Below, piece after piece: positions 1-10,338 of a DNA stretch of 64,000 nucleotides (the first letter of the stretch is position 1; every line of letters begins with the position of its first letter). Below the pieces are notes generated by a model. The model was not told the DNA's origin and searched no databases. It worked only from the letters and a program-made list of their open reading frames with translations. The position numbers and the translations under genes were made by a program. The DNA comes from Jaapia argillacea MUCL 33604 (taxonomy: Eukaryota; Basidiomycota; Agaricomycetes; Jaapiales; Jaapiaceae), in assembly GCA_000697665.1 (NCBI GenBank), contig KL197730.1, forward strand, positions 163,737 through 227,736, read 5' to 3'.

Positions 1-477
1 AGATGCGGTGTTGATACCTATTCTCGCCATCAATCGGTCGAAAGAGATTTGGGGTGAAGATGCTCGTGAATTCAAGTACGGTTTCAGTTCTATCCATCTC
101 AAGCCATCTTCTTTTACTTATTTCGTCATCCTTCTTAGACCTGAACGATGGGAGAACCCACCATCGGCCATTTCGACTATCCCAGGTGTATGGGGTAACG
201 TCCTATCCTTCCTCGGTGGTCCTCACGCATGCATCGGCTATCGTTTCTCCGTCGTCGAGTACGTCTCCCACCCATCCCCTATATAAGTACGCTGATTTTT
301 CCGTGCAGAACGAAGGCGATCTTGTTCACTCTTCTCCGATCGTTCGAGTTCGAGCTCGCTGTGCCAAAGGAGGACATCATCAAGAAAACGTCTATTGTGC
401 AGAGACCGATTGTTACGAGTGAGAAGGAGAAGAAGAATCAGATGCCGTTGTTTGTTCGTCCTTATCGGGGAGAGTGA
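1..477 (+). CDS. Cytochrome P450, 3' end only (5' part outside window)
   Basis: This is the C-terminal part of a P450 monooxygenase, a haem-thiolate enzyme usually anchored in the ER membrane. Exons are <1-75, 139-258 and 309-477, and the phases close across both introns. Visible motifs are the PERW segment (KPERWENP), the haem-binding loop [13 protein letters not shown] with the Cys ligand, and a conserved C-terminal stretch [15 protein letters not shown]. Both introns sit at exactly the same codons as in the complete P450 at 41532-43982, and the residues are very similar, so the two are close paralogues. The substrate cannot be inferred. The stop codon is at 475-477. Confidence 0.93.
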
Positions 478-788
478 GTTGGTGGACTGGTGTTGTTATC
501 ATGGAATGGATGTACGAGGATACTTTATGGGTTGGGTAATTGATTTCGGCTTGAAAATGGATTGGGATTGGATGGAACCTGGATGGCGCGTGTCTCAGAC
601 TGGATGGAGTCGTCCATGGGGAAACGAGCACTCCGGCACTGGTGTCCTCGCAATCACCTGAATGGCCCGGGCATGCCATACAACCCGCAAGTTAGATGAG
701 TATCCACTGTACCTTCAAGGTTCAAAGCCTCATCGACGGCGCCAAGAGCAACCAATCTAAGACTGTGTGATGAACGATTGTCACGGTA
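478..788. other. Intergenic, no gene seen
   Basis: This is the 3' flank of the P450 up to the left end of the Tc1-type element. I see no convincing coding stretch. It may hold part of the promoter that the transposon now separates from the kinase-like gene. Confidence 0.5.
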
Positions 789-814
789 CACTGAGGGACA
801 AAAGTATTTTGGGT
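787..814 (+). repeat. Left terminal inverted repeat of the Tc1-type element (with TA duplication)
   Basis: A 28-bp sequence that is the exact reverse complement of 2321-2348. The first two bases are the TA target duplication. Confidence 0.95.
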
Positions 815-2346
815 CGGTGACCCCTGTCACGGTAACTTCACTGGTACGGGTAAAACGAGAAATTGTCTCGTATCTTGAGTGCCTGTATATACATATCCTT
901 GTCACCTATCCCTCTAACGAAGGAGCACATGAAATGGCTACAGATCTGGGAGAAAACTTCGATTGTACTACCACAAGCACCCACATGACTGACACGCCTA
1001 ACGTGCTGGCTGGACATCTTCGAACCTCTCTCTGAGTGTTTTCTCTGCCGACAACGTCCCACAAACAATTTCCTGCATTCTATGGGTTACACATCTCCTG
1101 CTACGTGTGGTCGCATTGTCAAACTCCGGAATGCCGGCCGTTCTGTTGAGTCAATTGCGAAAGCTTTCAATTGGACCGAACAAACCATCTGTAATATCAC
1201 CAATAAATTTTATCGTGGCGACGGCTGCTATCCAAAGCCAAAGACAGGTCGTCCACGGAAGCTCACCACCAAGGATGCCGAATTTGGTGTTCTACAGCTC
1301 GATTGAGGGCGCTCTCTCAACTGCACAGACCTCCAGCGGAACTACTTCCCAAATGTCCACCCCAAAACTGTACGGAGGGCCATTCGGGACCAGGGACTCA
1401 TTCCAGCAGTTCATCGGAAGGTGCCCTTTCTCATGAAGCAATACAAGTGCATGCGTTGAATTTGGGCTGGAGCAGTGGGGCTTTGGGATAGTCAGGCATG
1501 GGAGAAGGTGATTTTCTCGGATGAGTCCAAATTCAATTTGTTCCATTCGGATGGGCGTGCATGGTGTTGGAGGAGGGTAGGAGATGGTTCTCAAGAGAGG
1601 TATACTCAGAATACCAAGAAATTCAGTGGGGAAAGCCTCATGGTGTGGGGATGTGTCATGTCAAAGGGTGTTGGTTGCATTCTTCGGGTGTCTGGGATTA
1701 TGAATGCTGCAGATTATATTGTGATACTGGAGGAGGGTGCTACTGGCACTGCCTACAACTACCACATGGACCCCCATCAGTATTTCTTCCAGCAAGACGG
1801 AGATTCGAAGCATACTTCCAAGCTTGCCACCCAATGGTTGTCCGAGAGTGGGTTCCATTTACTTCCCTGGCCCCCTCAGAGTCCGGATATGAACATCATC
1901 AAGCATGTTTGGGATCAACTGGATCCACAGGTGAGGGGCCGAAATCCCCCACCTCAGTCTGTGGATGAGTTATGGGTGGCAATGGTGGAAGAGTGGTACA
2001 AGATCGACTTGGCATATATCCAGAGACTGTATCAAGGAATGCCTGATCGCATCGCAGCACTGAAGAGTGTGAAGGGTGGTCATACTCGATATTAAATCAG
2101 GTTAGTTCAATCATCTCTCATTTGGTTTGTTTAGAGGTTTCAATCACTTCCTCCGTTTCCAGTCACGCACCCTTCGAACTTTTTGGGCTATTTTCGGGAT
2201 CAATATGGACTCCAGTTTTCTGTCTTTTTTGTGCATGGATAATACACATATACCTTCTACTACGTGTCTGAGAAAGAACTTCCATTGCGCTGGTTAGTCC
2301 AAAATGGCTGAATTGGGCCAACCCAAAATACTTTTGTCCCTCAGTG
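789..2346 (+). mobile_element. Tc1/mariner-superfamily DNA transposon, complete ends
   Basis: The element is about 1.56 kb long. Perfect 28-bp inverted repeats, counted with the TA target duplication, lie at 787-814 and 2321-2348, reading inwards from TACACTGAGGGACAAAAGTA. The TA dinucleotides at 787-788 and 2347-2348 are the target duplication typical of the superfamily. One transposase frame lies inside. Intact ends imply that it could once be moved, but its own transposase is dead. Its right end lies only 54 bp before the start codon of the kinase-like gene at 2403. Confidence 0.95.
1082..2095 (+). pseudogene. Tc1-like transposase, inactivated
   Basis: One continuous frame of 338 codons, a normal Tc1 transposase length. 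The N-terminus carries helix-turn-helix DNA-binding segments (residues about 1-65, GRIVKLRNAGRSVESIAKAF) followed by a GRPRK motif. The catalytic region shows FSDESKF with the first Asp and QQDGDSKHTS with the second. In the third catalytic block, SPDMNIIKHVW, Lys stands where the family has Glu. In-frame TGA codons lie at 1304-1306 and 1457-1459. Both stops and the Glu-to-Lys change can be explained by C-to-T or G-to-A changes at CpG sites. It encodes no working transposase. Confidence 0.93.
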
Positions 2347-2348
2347 TA
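2321..2348 (-). repeat. Right terminal inverted repeat of the Tc1-type element (with TA duplication)
   Basis: A 28-bp sequence that is the exact reverse complement of 787-814. The last two bases are the TA target duplication. Confidence 0.95.
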
Positions 2349-2402
2349 TCATGATGGAACCGTTCCGTTCCACCATGCGACCCTCTCGCGTCCAACTCCA
2401 AG

Positions 2403-3660
2403 ATGGACGCATCGAACTCTCCCCATGCGTATCCACCTTTACCACAAGAACTTCAACCTTGGGAAGATATCGAAGTAGGCAAAGACAATACCTGCTACGA
2501 CAAGGCATGGTTCCACTATCGACCTTTGTTTGCTAGTTATGGCTATGTGCTCTTCGACGACCCTTCTTACTACGATTTTCCGCCCCCTCCGCGGGCCTTG
2601 CCAAAGGACCTGATGAATCCTTGTGATAACGAAAACTTTGTGCATCGTGACGATGATCAACTGGACGAAGACAGCCGCGCATGCACCTGTGTCCCACTTG
2701 TGAGTGGCGTTTGGATCGTGTTTGAATATCATTGAGTAACGTATTTCCTGTCGTCAGACCCCTCTTATGATCATCGGCGTCGATCGTTTTGGTCGTCAGG
2801 TTTTCATCAAGGCTACTAAAACTAGCTCGTCGGAGCACCGTATCTTCCGAACCCTCACAAGTGATCCGGTCAGAGGAGACCCAATGAATCATACCATTCC
2901 GTGCATCGAGTTTATCAATGTCGGAGATTTTGTGTTCATGATCCAACCGTATTGGGGGATGTTCTGGCACGATCCTCCCTTTGATAGCCTTGCATCGAGG
3001 TTTAAAATGGCCAAACAGTTGATCGAGGTAAGTTCGCCAACGGCATATTGCCAGAGTTCACAAGGAGATATACCTATAGGGTCTCGCATTCATGCATCAA
3101 CATAACATTGCTCATGGCATGAGTATGTCTAAAATTCTTATTGCTTGTTACACTCAATTCCCCAGGATATACACATGCACAATATTCTGATAAACCAGAA
3201 TACATGGCGCCCACGTGCCGGCCTTCCCTTTCATAGTACATTTGATTTCCGCCTGGTGTACATCGATTTCGGTGCCTCGACGGCTTTCGAACCTGGTCAA
3301 GATCATCTCATCCCTACCTACACGGCGCCTCCTTCGGAATTCACTGCTCCTGAACAGATGGTCCAAGATGCGCTCTATAATCCATTCATGAGTGATATAT
3401 TCAACTTAGGGAGGGTTCTCCAGAATGAATTGGAATGTGCTCGTAAGGTGCGTCCATTTCATATCTTTTGAGGCGGTTCACTCTGATTTACCTCGTCTCG
3501 GACTCATCAGGCTGGTGACCAAGTCGCCCTTGAAACCTGTCGGGCGGTTCCCGAGTATGTTAAACTTTTGGAAAACATGACTAGTGCGGAACCATCTGCA
3601 AGACCTACATCTTCTGAGGTTCTGAGGACCTTTATTCGACTTGTCGACAATCTTCCGTGA
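2403..3660 (+). CDS. Protein-kinase-like protein, degenerate catalytic loop
   Basis: My model is 2403-2699, 2758-3027, 3080-3122, 3166-3447 and 3511-3660. Kinase landmarks appear in order: VFIKATK (beta-3 Lys), the catalytic-loop segment HNIAHG followed by DIHMHNIL, YIDFGAS (DFG), APEQM (APE) and DIFNLGRVL in helix F. This resembles the divergent protein-kinase-like families common in Agaricomycetes. The HRD motif is altered (HG in place of HR). The splice between 3122 and 3166 leaves the reading frame one base out of phase exactly at the catalytic loop, so either I mis-chose a splice site, there is a sequencing error, or the gene is broken. The start at 2403 is only 54 bp from the right end of the Tc1-type element, so its original promoter may have been displaced. 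Substrate and activity are unknown. Confidence 0.7.
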
Positions 3661-4723
3661 CGAATGATCGCATTATGACGATCTGGTGGCTGCTCGAATT
3701 CCTGCGACGAGCTTGTTCGAATCGTTGCGGTCACTTGCGCAATGGCTCTCACATCATGTCATCGTTCATTTACTGGAAAGGGGTTCGAGCTGGCGCAGTG
3801 TCAATCCTTGTCCTTTGTTGTCTTTGTGTATGAATGTGTTAAAAATGTGCTCTTCGCCCGACCCTGCTCAGTTGACTACTTAGTTAGATGAGCGTGTTTT
3901 GCATGCCAATCAGCCGTACGCGTGATACGATGAGATACAGATGTCGGCGTGTCCCTTCGGCGTCCTTGTCGCGATGTCAGAACCGTCAAAGCCTTTTTTT
4001 TCGATTCTATATTCATTGCCTTCAGGGCAGTGCCTATGCCAATCATGCATGCTTCTCGTCCAGCTAAAGGGCTTCCTCTCCTCTGTAGAATCCTTCCCCA
4101 CATTGCGAATCTCCGAGTCCAACTGCCGACCCGCTGCGCGGCCGTCTCCACATTGTTGGAATCCGCCTCCACTAGAATCTTGGGATGCTGGTTTCCCCTG
4201 TATCCAATTGGGTGTCGCTTTCTTTCAATGGCAAGCGTCGAAGCCTGACAGTGCCTCATGCCCAGTTCTCAACAGCCTCTTACTGTCGTTCGGCTGCTCA
4301 AGCCCTCATTGTTGTTCCCAATATGGTTGGTTGGTTTCGGTTGATACACCGCACTTACTTAACTCAGTTTGGTGCCGGGGTCTGTTGCTGTTCTTCACCT
4401 CGACTCGGAGTCGTCGCCGAGCCTCCTTCCTTCACCTCAGATTCTCAATATTGAAGTCCTGGGTTCGATACCATGACGCTGACTCGCCAAGGAATTGGGA
4501 TGGCTCTGAGGACATCCTAACGATTGTCTTTGGTAAGGCGTCTTTGGGTTCGGGCGACCAACTGACGAGCATTTCAGCTGCCGCACAGCTCTGGACTCAA
4601 ACGATTACCTGAAGAGTTTTGACACCGCCTCGAGAACACAGCAAGCGGGAATAGGCGCTCGACTATTGTTCAAGTAACCTGCCATCACCCTGAGGCGACC
4701 GTCAAGCAGACAGCTCAGATACG
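3661..4723. other. Intergenic; possible upstream exon of the next gene
   Basis: There are no clear family matches. A 223-codon open frame at 3941-4612 (+) has no recognisable domain and looks like chance. A short stretch at 4578-4673, just after an acceptor-like TTTCAG, reads like protein (NDYLKSFDTASRTQQAG) and may be an earlier exon of the gene at 4724, but I could not join it in phase. Confidence 0.4.
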
Positions 4724-6480
4724 ATGTATAACGCGGCTGCAGGGAGTTCAAGGCATTTCTTCGACGAATCAGCCGATCTTCAGGGCTCCCTCCAGGCCCT
4801 CGTACAAGTTGAATTGTCAATCGTAAGATCGTGCGTCTTTTCTCCCTCCCTTTCGTACAGCATTTCATAACAATCTTTATCCAGGATCGAAAAGCTGAGG
4901 AATGAATTTGACCGATGCATAGCGGTGCTGGACACGTTGGTCTCTGGGGGAGACTTCTATCCAAGAGTGCGTCGACAGCCATCGTCCCATTCCCTTCTGA
5001 CCAGTTCTCCAGGATGACCTACGTGCATGTCGACAGCTTTTTACTCGCCTGACCCATTCTCTCGGAGCCTTCGGTGATCATATCGAGCCAATTCATCGTT
5101 GTGCTGAGTCCGCTGAAGGCCCGGGCGATGCCTTGAGGCTTTGGTTGACGGCTATGTTCTCAGCCCTTCATCAGCATTCTCAAAAAGGGGTGGTGAGTGC
5201 TTTGTCTACGACCATTCCCATCCCCTTCAAGTCTTTGACCGGTATCGTGGCGATAGATCATCGGAAACTTTGGGGAAATGATTGCTCGAAGAGTTACTCC
5301 GAAGCCGTCGCGATGGAAATCTCGCGGCCCACGTTCCTATCCGTACACAAGACCCATCATCCTCCTTAGAGAGGCCGATAGGCTTCTGACCCGTGTTTCC
5401 TCTTCATCATCTTCCACTCGAAGTCGCTCCCGGTTCATTTTCCCAGGTGGAGGTCGTAGGCATTTCGTCGCACCTGCGCCCGAAAGGGAGAGCGTTGGAA
5501 TCTTCGGGCGTCGAATTCGAAAGGACAAATCGCGTGCAGCCCCTGCTAAGGGTGAGGCCTCCTGTTCCCCTTACACGCTTTCGGCTCCATCCCGCAAACC
5601 GGATATCGCGATCTTCAACCCAGAGGAACCACCACCCATTCGTGGAGAATTAGAGGGTTCACCGACCGGGAGGAGCTCTCGGAGTCGTTCGAAAGGCAAA
5701 GCAAGAGCATACCCAATAGGAGGCAGCCCCTATCCTGCCCGCGTAGCATTCGCTTCCATCGCTGATCCTGTCGTGTCCGAAACAGCGTCACAAGTTGATG
5801 CTCCGGACGAACCCTCTGCGTTGCCGCCTCAGCCGGGATCGGAACTTTCGCTGGCCAACCAACCATCAGGTAGCGGTCTGAGGATGCAGTTCGTGCCTGC
5901 CCTGGTCAAAAATGTGCTTTCCAAGAGGCGGAAGCCCAAGGACTCCTCTTCATCTTCCAAGAATGATGACCCCTCGTCATCTTCATTGTGCGATCCTCAA
6001 TCACCATCACCGTCAACATCGTCTCCGCAGAGAGAAGACAACGCGGTAGCCCCAGCAGTGGTTGTGGAAGATGCTTCCATACACTCGTCCTCGAGCACAG
6101 CCCCAGACTCAGCCACCTCGGCTCCCCGATCTGCTCATGGATGTGAACCCAATACAATCTCATCCTCCACACTCGTCACCCAGTCCACGACATTCACGAA
6201 CACTTCTGGTTCCACCGATTCTCCAGTCTCACAAACCACGTCCCTATCATCACATCCACCATCGTACTCACCATCATCGTCCATTCGGACGAAGCCAGAG
6301 CCAACTACGCCTATCGACCATCCCGGTTATGTGCTCCCTTCTATTTCTCCGTTGTCCGAATTTGAAGTGCTCTGGTCAGACGGAAATTTGTCCCCGAATC
6401 CAGCGGAGAGAGCTGGCACGTTGTCCCCGATTGACGTTCTCAGCCCCGCGGTCACTATTTTACATCTGGAAATGTATTAG
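4724..6480 (+). CDS. Hypothetical Ser/Pro-rich protein with helical N-terminus
   Basis: Exons 4724-4830, 4885-4966, 5013-5192 and 5257-6480 close in phase and give 530 residues. The first 120 residues look helical and well folded (LQALVQVELSIVRSIEKLRN, then LRACRQLFTRLTHSLGAFGD). The rest is low-complexity and probably disordered, with runs of Ser, Pro, Thr and Arg (SSSSSTRSRSR, RKPKDSSSSSKNDD). I see no membrane segment or catalytic motif and do not recognise the family. Introns are 46-64 nt with normal ends. The start is the first ATG after an in-frame TGA at 4691, but an additional upstream exon is possible. It sits head-to-tail with the Ser-rich membrane protein gene at 6622, and the two could be parts of one locus. 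Confidence 0.65.
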
Positions 6481-6621
6481 ACCCTTATTCAATAGAGGTG
6501 ATGTCTGAGAGCGTTGGTCGACATTGTTCTTGAAATCCGAATTCCATAGGGTGTTGTCGTGGGGTGGTATTTGTGACACGGCAGTCACCGTGTGACACGC
6601 TTTTCTCTCCTCAGAACTTCG

Positions 6622-8007
6622 ATGTCCACATCATCAGCGATACCGACTGAACCCTCCACAGCCCACAGCATGCATGATATCCTTGCTGTGTTATACGCGT
6701 CAATAGGAATTGCTTCCTTTTTGATAATCACCAAGGCGCTCTATCTCAAATACCGACGTCTTCAGTCAATCCACTCCCTACCCCTCGTCTACTCCCCAGG
6801 TTCGGCGAGGTCTTTCAATGATCCCTACCTGCCTTGCTGTTCTACGGAGGCAGCTCCGTCTTCTGGGTTTAGGAATAACTATCTCGTTGGGTTTCTCGGT
6901 TCACCGTCGTGGGAGAGTGGGATCAAAGTCAAACTGGACAAGCTCGTTCGCTCGCAGGCCCCTCGAACGACTTTCCCTCCAGCAGCATCTACTTTCTCCA
7001 GCACAATGTCTTCGTCGACTGCACAGAGTCAATTTCCTTCTCCTTTGGCCTCCTTGTCGTCCACAGCAGCATTCACTGCATATAGCCTGAGTGCACCTGA
7101 CCTCCTGACCTTCCCATCGGAAGCGCATCATCGGCGAAGCAGGTCCTCGCAGTCAAATCCGAGTGCCGGAGGAGCTACAAGACCTTCTTTGTCATCCAGC
7201 CGGAGCCCGGTCGCCGATTCGATGCGTTCATCGGGGATAACACGTAGCAACAGTTCTCTTCGCCTCGTCGCGGAAGATATTTCTATTCACCGCCCACCCG
7301 CACCTCTTGCACTACCTAAAAAGACGAAGCAGGACGCTCACTCTGGTCCACGACTCCCTTCAACGGATACCCTTCCTTCAATGTCGACTAGTGTCACCAC
7401 CCGGAGGAAATCAACGCCGTCACTCCGCTCAGCAAATATTCCGCGACTTCGTTCCTCGATTTCCCAGCCGCATTTTCTTTCCCTGACTTCGGTGTTATCT
7501 GAGGTCTTTCCACCACTACCCGTCGCTCAATCCCATCTCGCTCATCCAAACGAACTGGGAGTCATGGGATCGACAACCCTCCCAGCTCCTGGTTCCTCTC
7601 TTGGCGGAACCGTCCCTCTAACAGATCTAGAACCAATGTCTCGAAGCCATGTGCCAAGCGACAACCGTCCTCCGAAATCCTGGCAGCCACTCAACGTACG
7701 CCTCGAACGCAAAATTGTCCAATCTTCTCAAGATCAATCTACTGCGAGACACCGCCTTCAAGCCGAAACAAATGAAAACGTGGACCCAAATGCTCGACCC
7801 AAACGCAGCAAATCTGCTCGAAAACCACGCAAGCAAACCCCTTTCTCGAACGTTGGCGACAATCGCGGTACAAGTCCATCTCTCGTCGGGCTTGGAATCG
7901 ATAGCGGCACCTCATGCAAAGATGGGTGTATCAAGATGACTGGTGGCTCTAGCATGGTTGTGGATGGCCAACCGATGCCAAGTTTCATGGATTTCAGTCT
8001 CGTGTAG
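6622..8007 (+). CDS. Hypothetical Ser-rich single-pass membrane protein
   Basis: A single open exon of 461 residues from the ATG at 6622. Residues about 18-41 (HDILAVLYASIGIASFLIIT) form one hydrophobic helix followed by KYRR, which suggests a short outside or lumenal N-terminus and a long cytoplasmic tail. The tail is rich in Ser, Pro and Arg, with basic clusters (RPKRSKSARKPRKQ) and many Arg-Ser pairs that could be phosphorylated. An alternative in-frame start at 6592 exists, but CTCCTCAG just before 6615 looks like a splice acceptor, so the true 5' end may include an upstream exon. The family was not recognised. Confidence 0.65.
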   Translation: MSTSSAIPTEPSTAHSMHDILAVLYASIGIASFLIITKALYLKYRRLQSIHSLPLVYSPGSARSFNDPYLPCCSTEAAPSSGFRNNYLVGFLGSPSWESGIKVKLDKLVRSQAPRTTFPPAASTFSSTMSSSTAQSQFPSPLASLSSTAAFTAYSLSAPDLLTFPSEAHHRRSRSSQSNPSAGGATRPSLSSSRSPVADSMRSSGITRSNSSLRLVAEDISIHRPPAPLALPKKTKQDAHSGPRLPSTDTLPSMSTSVTTRRKSTPSLRSANIPRLRSSISQPHFLSLTSVLSEVFPPLPVAQSHLAHPNELGVMGSTTLPAPGSSLGGTVPLTDLEPMSRSHVPSDNRPPKSWQPLNVRLERKIVQSSQDQSTARHRLQAETNENVDPNARPKRSKSARKPRKQTPFSNVGDNRGTSPSLVGLGIDSGTSCKDGCIKMTGGSSMVVDGQPMPSFMDFSLV

Positions 8008-8496
8008 ATGAGTAATTGTGAGTCCATCCCTTCTCGGCTATTACGCCACTCACCCAGTTCTGGTAGACGATCTCTTTCCTCTTCGGTTGCCATTCTGAGT
8101 TTTGAGCCTCCCCAATGGTACATATCCGTTCCCCGACGTTCGCCAGTTCTGTCGCCGACATATACGTGTCGGCGTAGCGCTATCCCCACTCTCTTCCTAC
8201 CTCACGCGATACCTGTCTAGTCGTCCCGCTCATCCTGGGATACTGTAATTACTGTGATTAGAACAATAAAATCTTTTATTCAAGGTGGAGCCGAGTGCCA
8301 GAAATTAGTTTTGTAAGTGAAGATCGGCTGACATCCAGCCCAAACTGTGAGGACGTCAATACGTATGAGGGTCGTCCAGGGACGAGGGAGAAAGGGGGTA
8401 CAAGGACTTCTAGGGGTCGACTTTATCTCTACATCGCAATCATATCCAGGTCGCTCACGTCCACACCCCGAGGTAGATTGACTTTACCAACACGAA
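8008..8496. other. Intergenic between convergent genes, with AATAAA-type signal
   Basis: An AATAAA-type poly(A) signal occurs near 8264 (ACAATAAAATC) and fits the 3' end of the gene ending at 8007. The minus-strand F-box-like gene ends at about 8497. Nothing else was recognised. Confidence 0.5.
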
Positions 8497-9628
8497 TCAT
8501 AGCATGTCTGAAAGCCAAGGAGACTTTGTCAGCAATGCAGAGGACTCCAAGATTGATGATCGTTATGAACCCACAAGGAAAGTCGTTAATGGCTTGTTCG
8601 GTGTTTGTGAAGATGCACCGTCGTTCCAGAGGAACGCCATGCCTTGCACACGCTTTAGCTACATCTGCCCAACCATCAGGTTCTTCGTGTCCTGTGTTGA
8701 TGATAAGTCGACCGGTTCTCTTTTCGCTTTGGCGCAAACCCCCTATCCCTCCTTGAAGCAAACCCGCCGCAAGGGCTGGGATGATACGCCAGTAGCGTAA
8801 AGTCCCCATCCCAGGGCGACCAAACAACGTGTACAGTGGATAACACTGGAGTGTCAGACGTTGCAATTTGGGAAACTGTGGCACGAATTCGATCAGCGAC
8901 ATGTCGCGGCTGAGTGTAATATCGGTGGCATTCGGGTACATGGCGATGGTTTCCCGTGCTTGAGCCGACTGCCAGGAAGTAAGAGGATCTGCGACAGGCC
9001 CCAAAAAATGGACAAGAAGGCGAGTGATGTTGGGCATGAGGGAAAAAGAATGAGGGAAGCTATCGTGAAGTAGGGTAGGGTTGTGCATAAGAAGGATGGA
9101 CGACAATGAAGCGTGTTGCGAGAGGTATCACAAGGCATCTTGGAAATGGTCCAATCGAGGAAACAAGAGCGCAACACTGCGCGAGTTCGGCATCGATTCA
9201 GTGAGGAACTCCTTTAAGAACTCTCCTTCTGCCGGATCGCGGGGATTGACGTTTAAGACATATCGAAAGTCAAAAATCATCCGCGCGCGATCGAGGTAAT
9301 GCCGGGGGTGATCATGAATACCTTTCGCAACGTCCCTCTCGATACGACTCCTCAGGAGCTGGGTGTACATTTCCAGGTCGAGGTTGCACGAAATTACGAG
9401 TTCGCGGAGAGGAAGGTCGATATTTGCCTGGCGCCAGTCTCGAGACAAGAGACATATAGCATCGTAAAACTCCCACCTCACCCTCGCTCTTTCCTCAACC
9501 TCCCATTCCTCCACATCCCATTCCTCACAGAGGGAGAGGAGGGGTTCATCCCCAATCCATGCCTGGGTCAGGATACCACGGATGAGCTCTGCGGGAAGAG
9601 ATGGCATGTCGGCAGGTAGCATCAGCAT
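8497..9628 (-). pseudogene. F-box-like protein, copy 1, with in-frame stop
   Basis: Read from 9628 downwards, the frame begins with an F-box-like motif (SLPAELIRGILTQAW) and continues through family blocks MPNSRSVAL, ITRLLVHFLGP, LIEFVPQFPKLQRLTLQCY, YTLFG and GHEEPDGWADVA. F-box proteins typically recruit substrates to SCF ubiquitin ligases. A TGA at 9128-9130 interrupts the frame between FPRLDHFQDAL and YLSQHASLSSI, where the paralogues read through. Otherwise it is intact: an intron at 8508-8574 leads to a tiny last exon (8497-8507) encoding Met-Leu-stop, exactly as in the copy at 23891. It is either a recent pseudogene or has a sequencing error at one base. Its nearest relative is the gene at 10339-11427 on the same strand, which suggests a tandem duplication. 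Confidence 0.8.
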
Positions 9629-10338
9629 GGCGTGAAGCGATTGTGTGACGGGAGTGGCACAACTGTTCGTGGAGTCGTGGCGAAAGTGGATTCTGGAGTA
9701 TAATTAGGGTTGAAAGTGCTTAACTAGTCTTCCAGTTTTAGACTCGAGTCAGTAACTGAAGCGACGAGGAACACGAAGAACTTACAGGCTGAATGGCTTA
9801 AGTTGGCGGAAAGTGAAGAGGTGCAGAGAAATGGGACCATCACGCGGCGACTTTATACTGAGTTGGAGACCAGATCGGGGCGAGAGTAGTGAAAGGGAAA
9901 ACATACAAAGGAAAGAACATATCGTAGCGTCGAGGTGATAACAGCAAGTATGGATCGTGAACAGGATAAGGGGATCTCGGATCGGGAATGAAGATAAGGT
10001 TTGTGGAACCACGTTGTGTGATAGTGTGAAGTTTGTGAAATAGTGTGAAATGCGCAACGATGTTGGCCATCGCAAGCCTCCTCCGCGCCAGTAATCAGTC
10101 GAGGACGATTTCGAGTATAATCGCAACCAGGCCGGGAGTTTGTTACTCGTGGACGCCCAATGCGAGTCTACATCGTCATCCCACTCATTACACCCCGGAG
10201 AGGTCAATCCCATCGAGGTGAAGCGATCAACCCTCATATACACTCCGTAAGATATCCAAGTCTAAGGACAAGCAAGCCCATACAAAGTTAGTCGGTCATA
10301 CAACATACTCCGATTTTCCTTTAACGATTGATGAGAAC
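9629..10338. other. Intergenic between two F-box-like genes
   Basis: It contains the presumed promoter of the copy at 8497-9628 and the 3' end of the copy at 10339-11427. An acceptor-like CTTAG at about 10265 on the minus strand could open a last exon for the latter. No separate gene was recognised. Confidence 0.45.

Noticed and set aside
1082-2095. Idea of classical RIP as the cause of transposon decay
   Set aside because: Classical RIP prefers CpA and produces dense changes. Here the few damaging changes are mainly at CpG, which fits methylation and deamination better.
3941-4612. 223-codon open frame
   Set aside because: Cys-, Ser- and Trp-rich composition, no domain, and overlapping open frames on both strands. 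It looks like chance.
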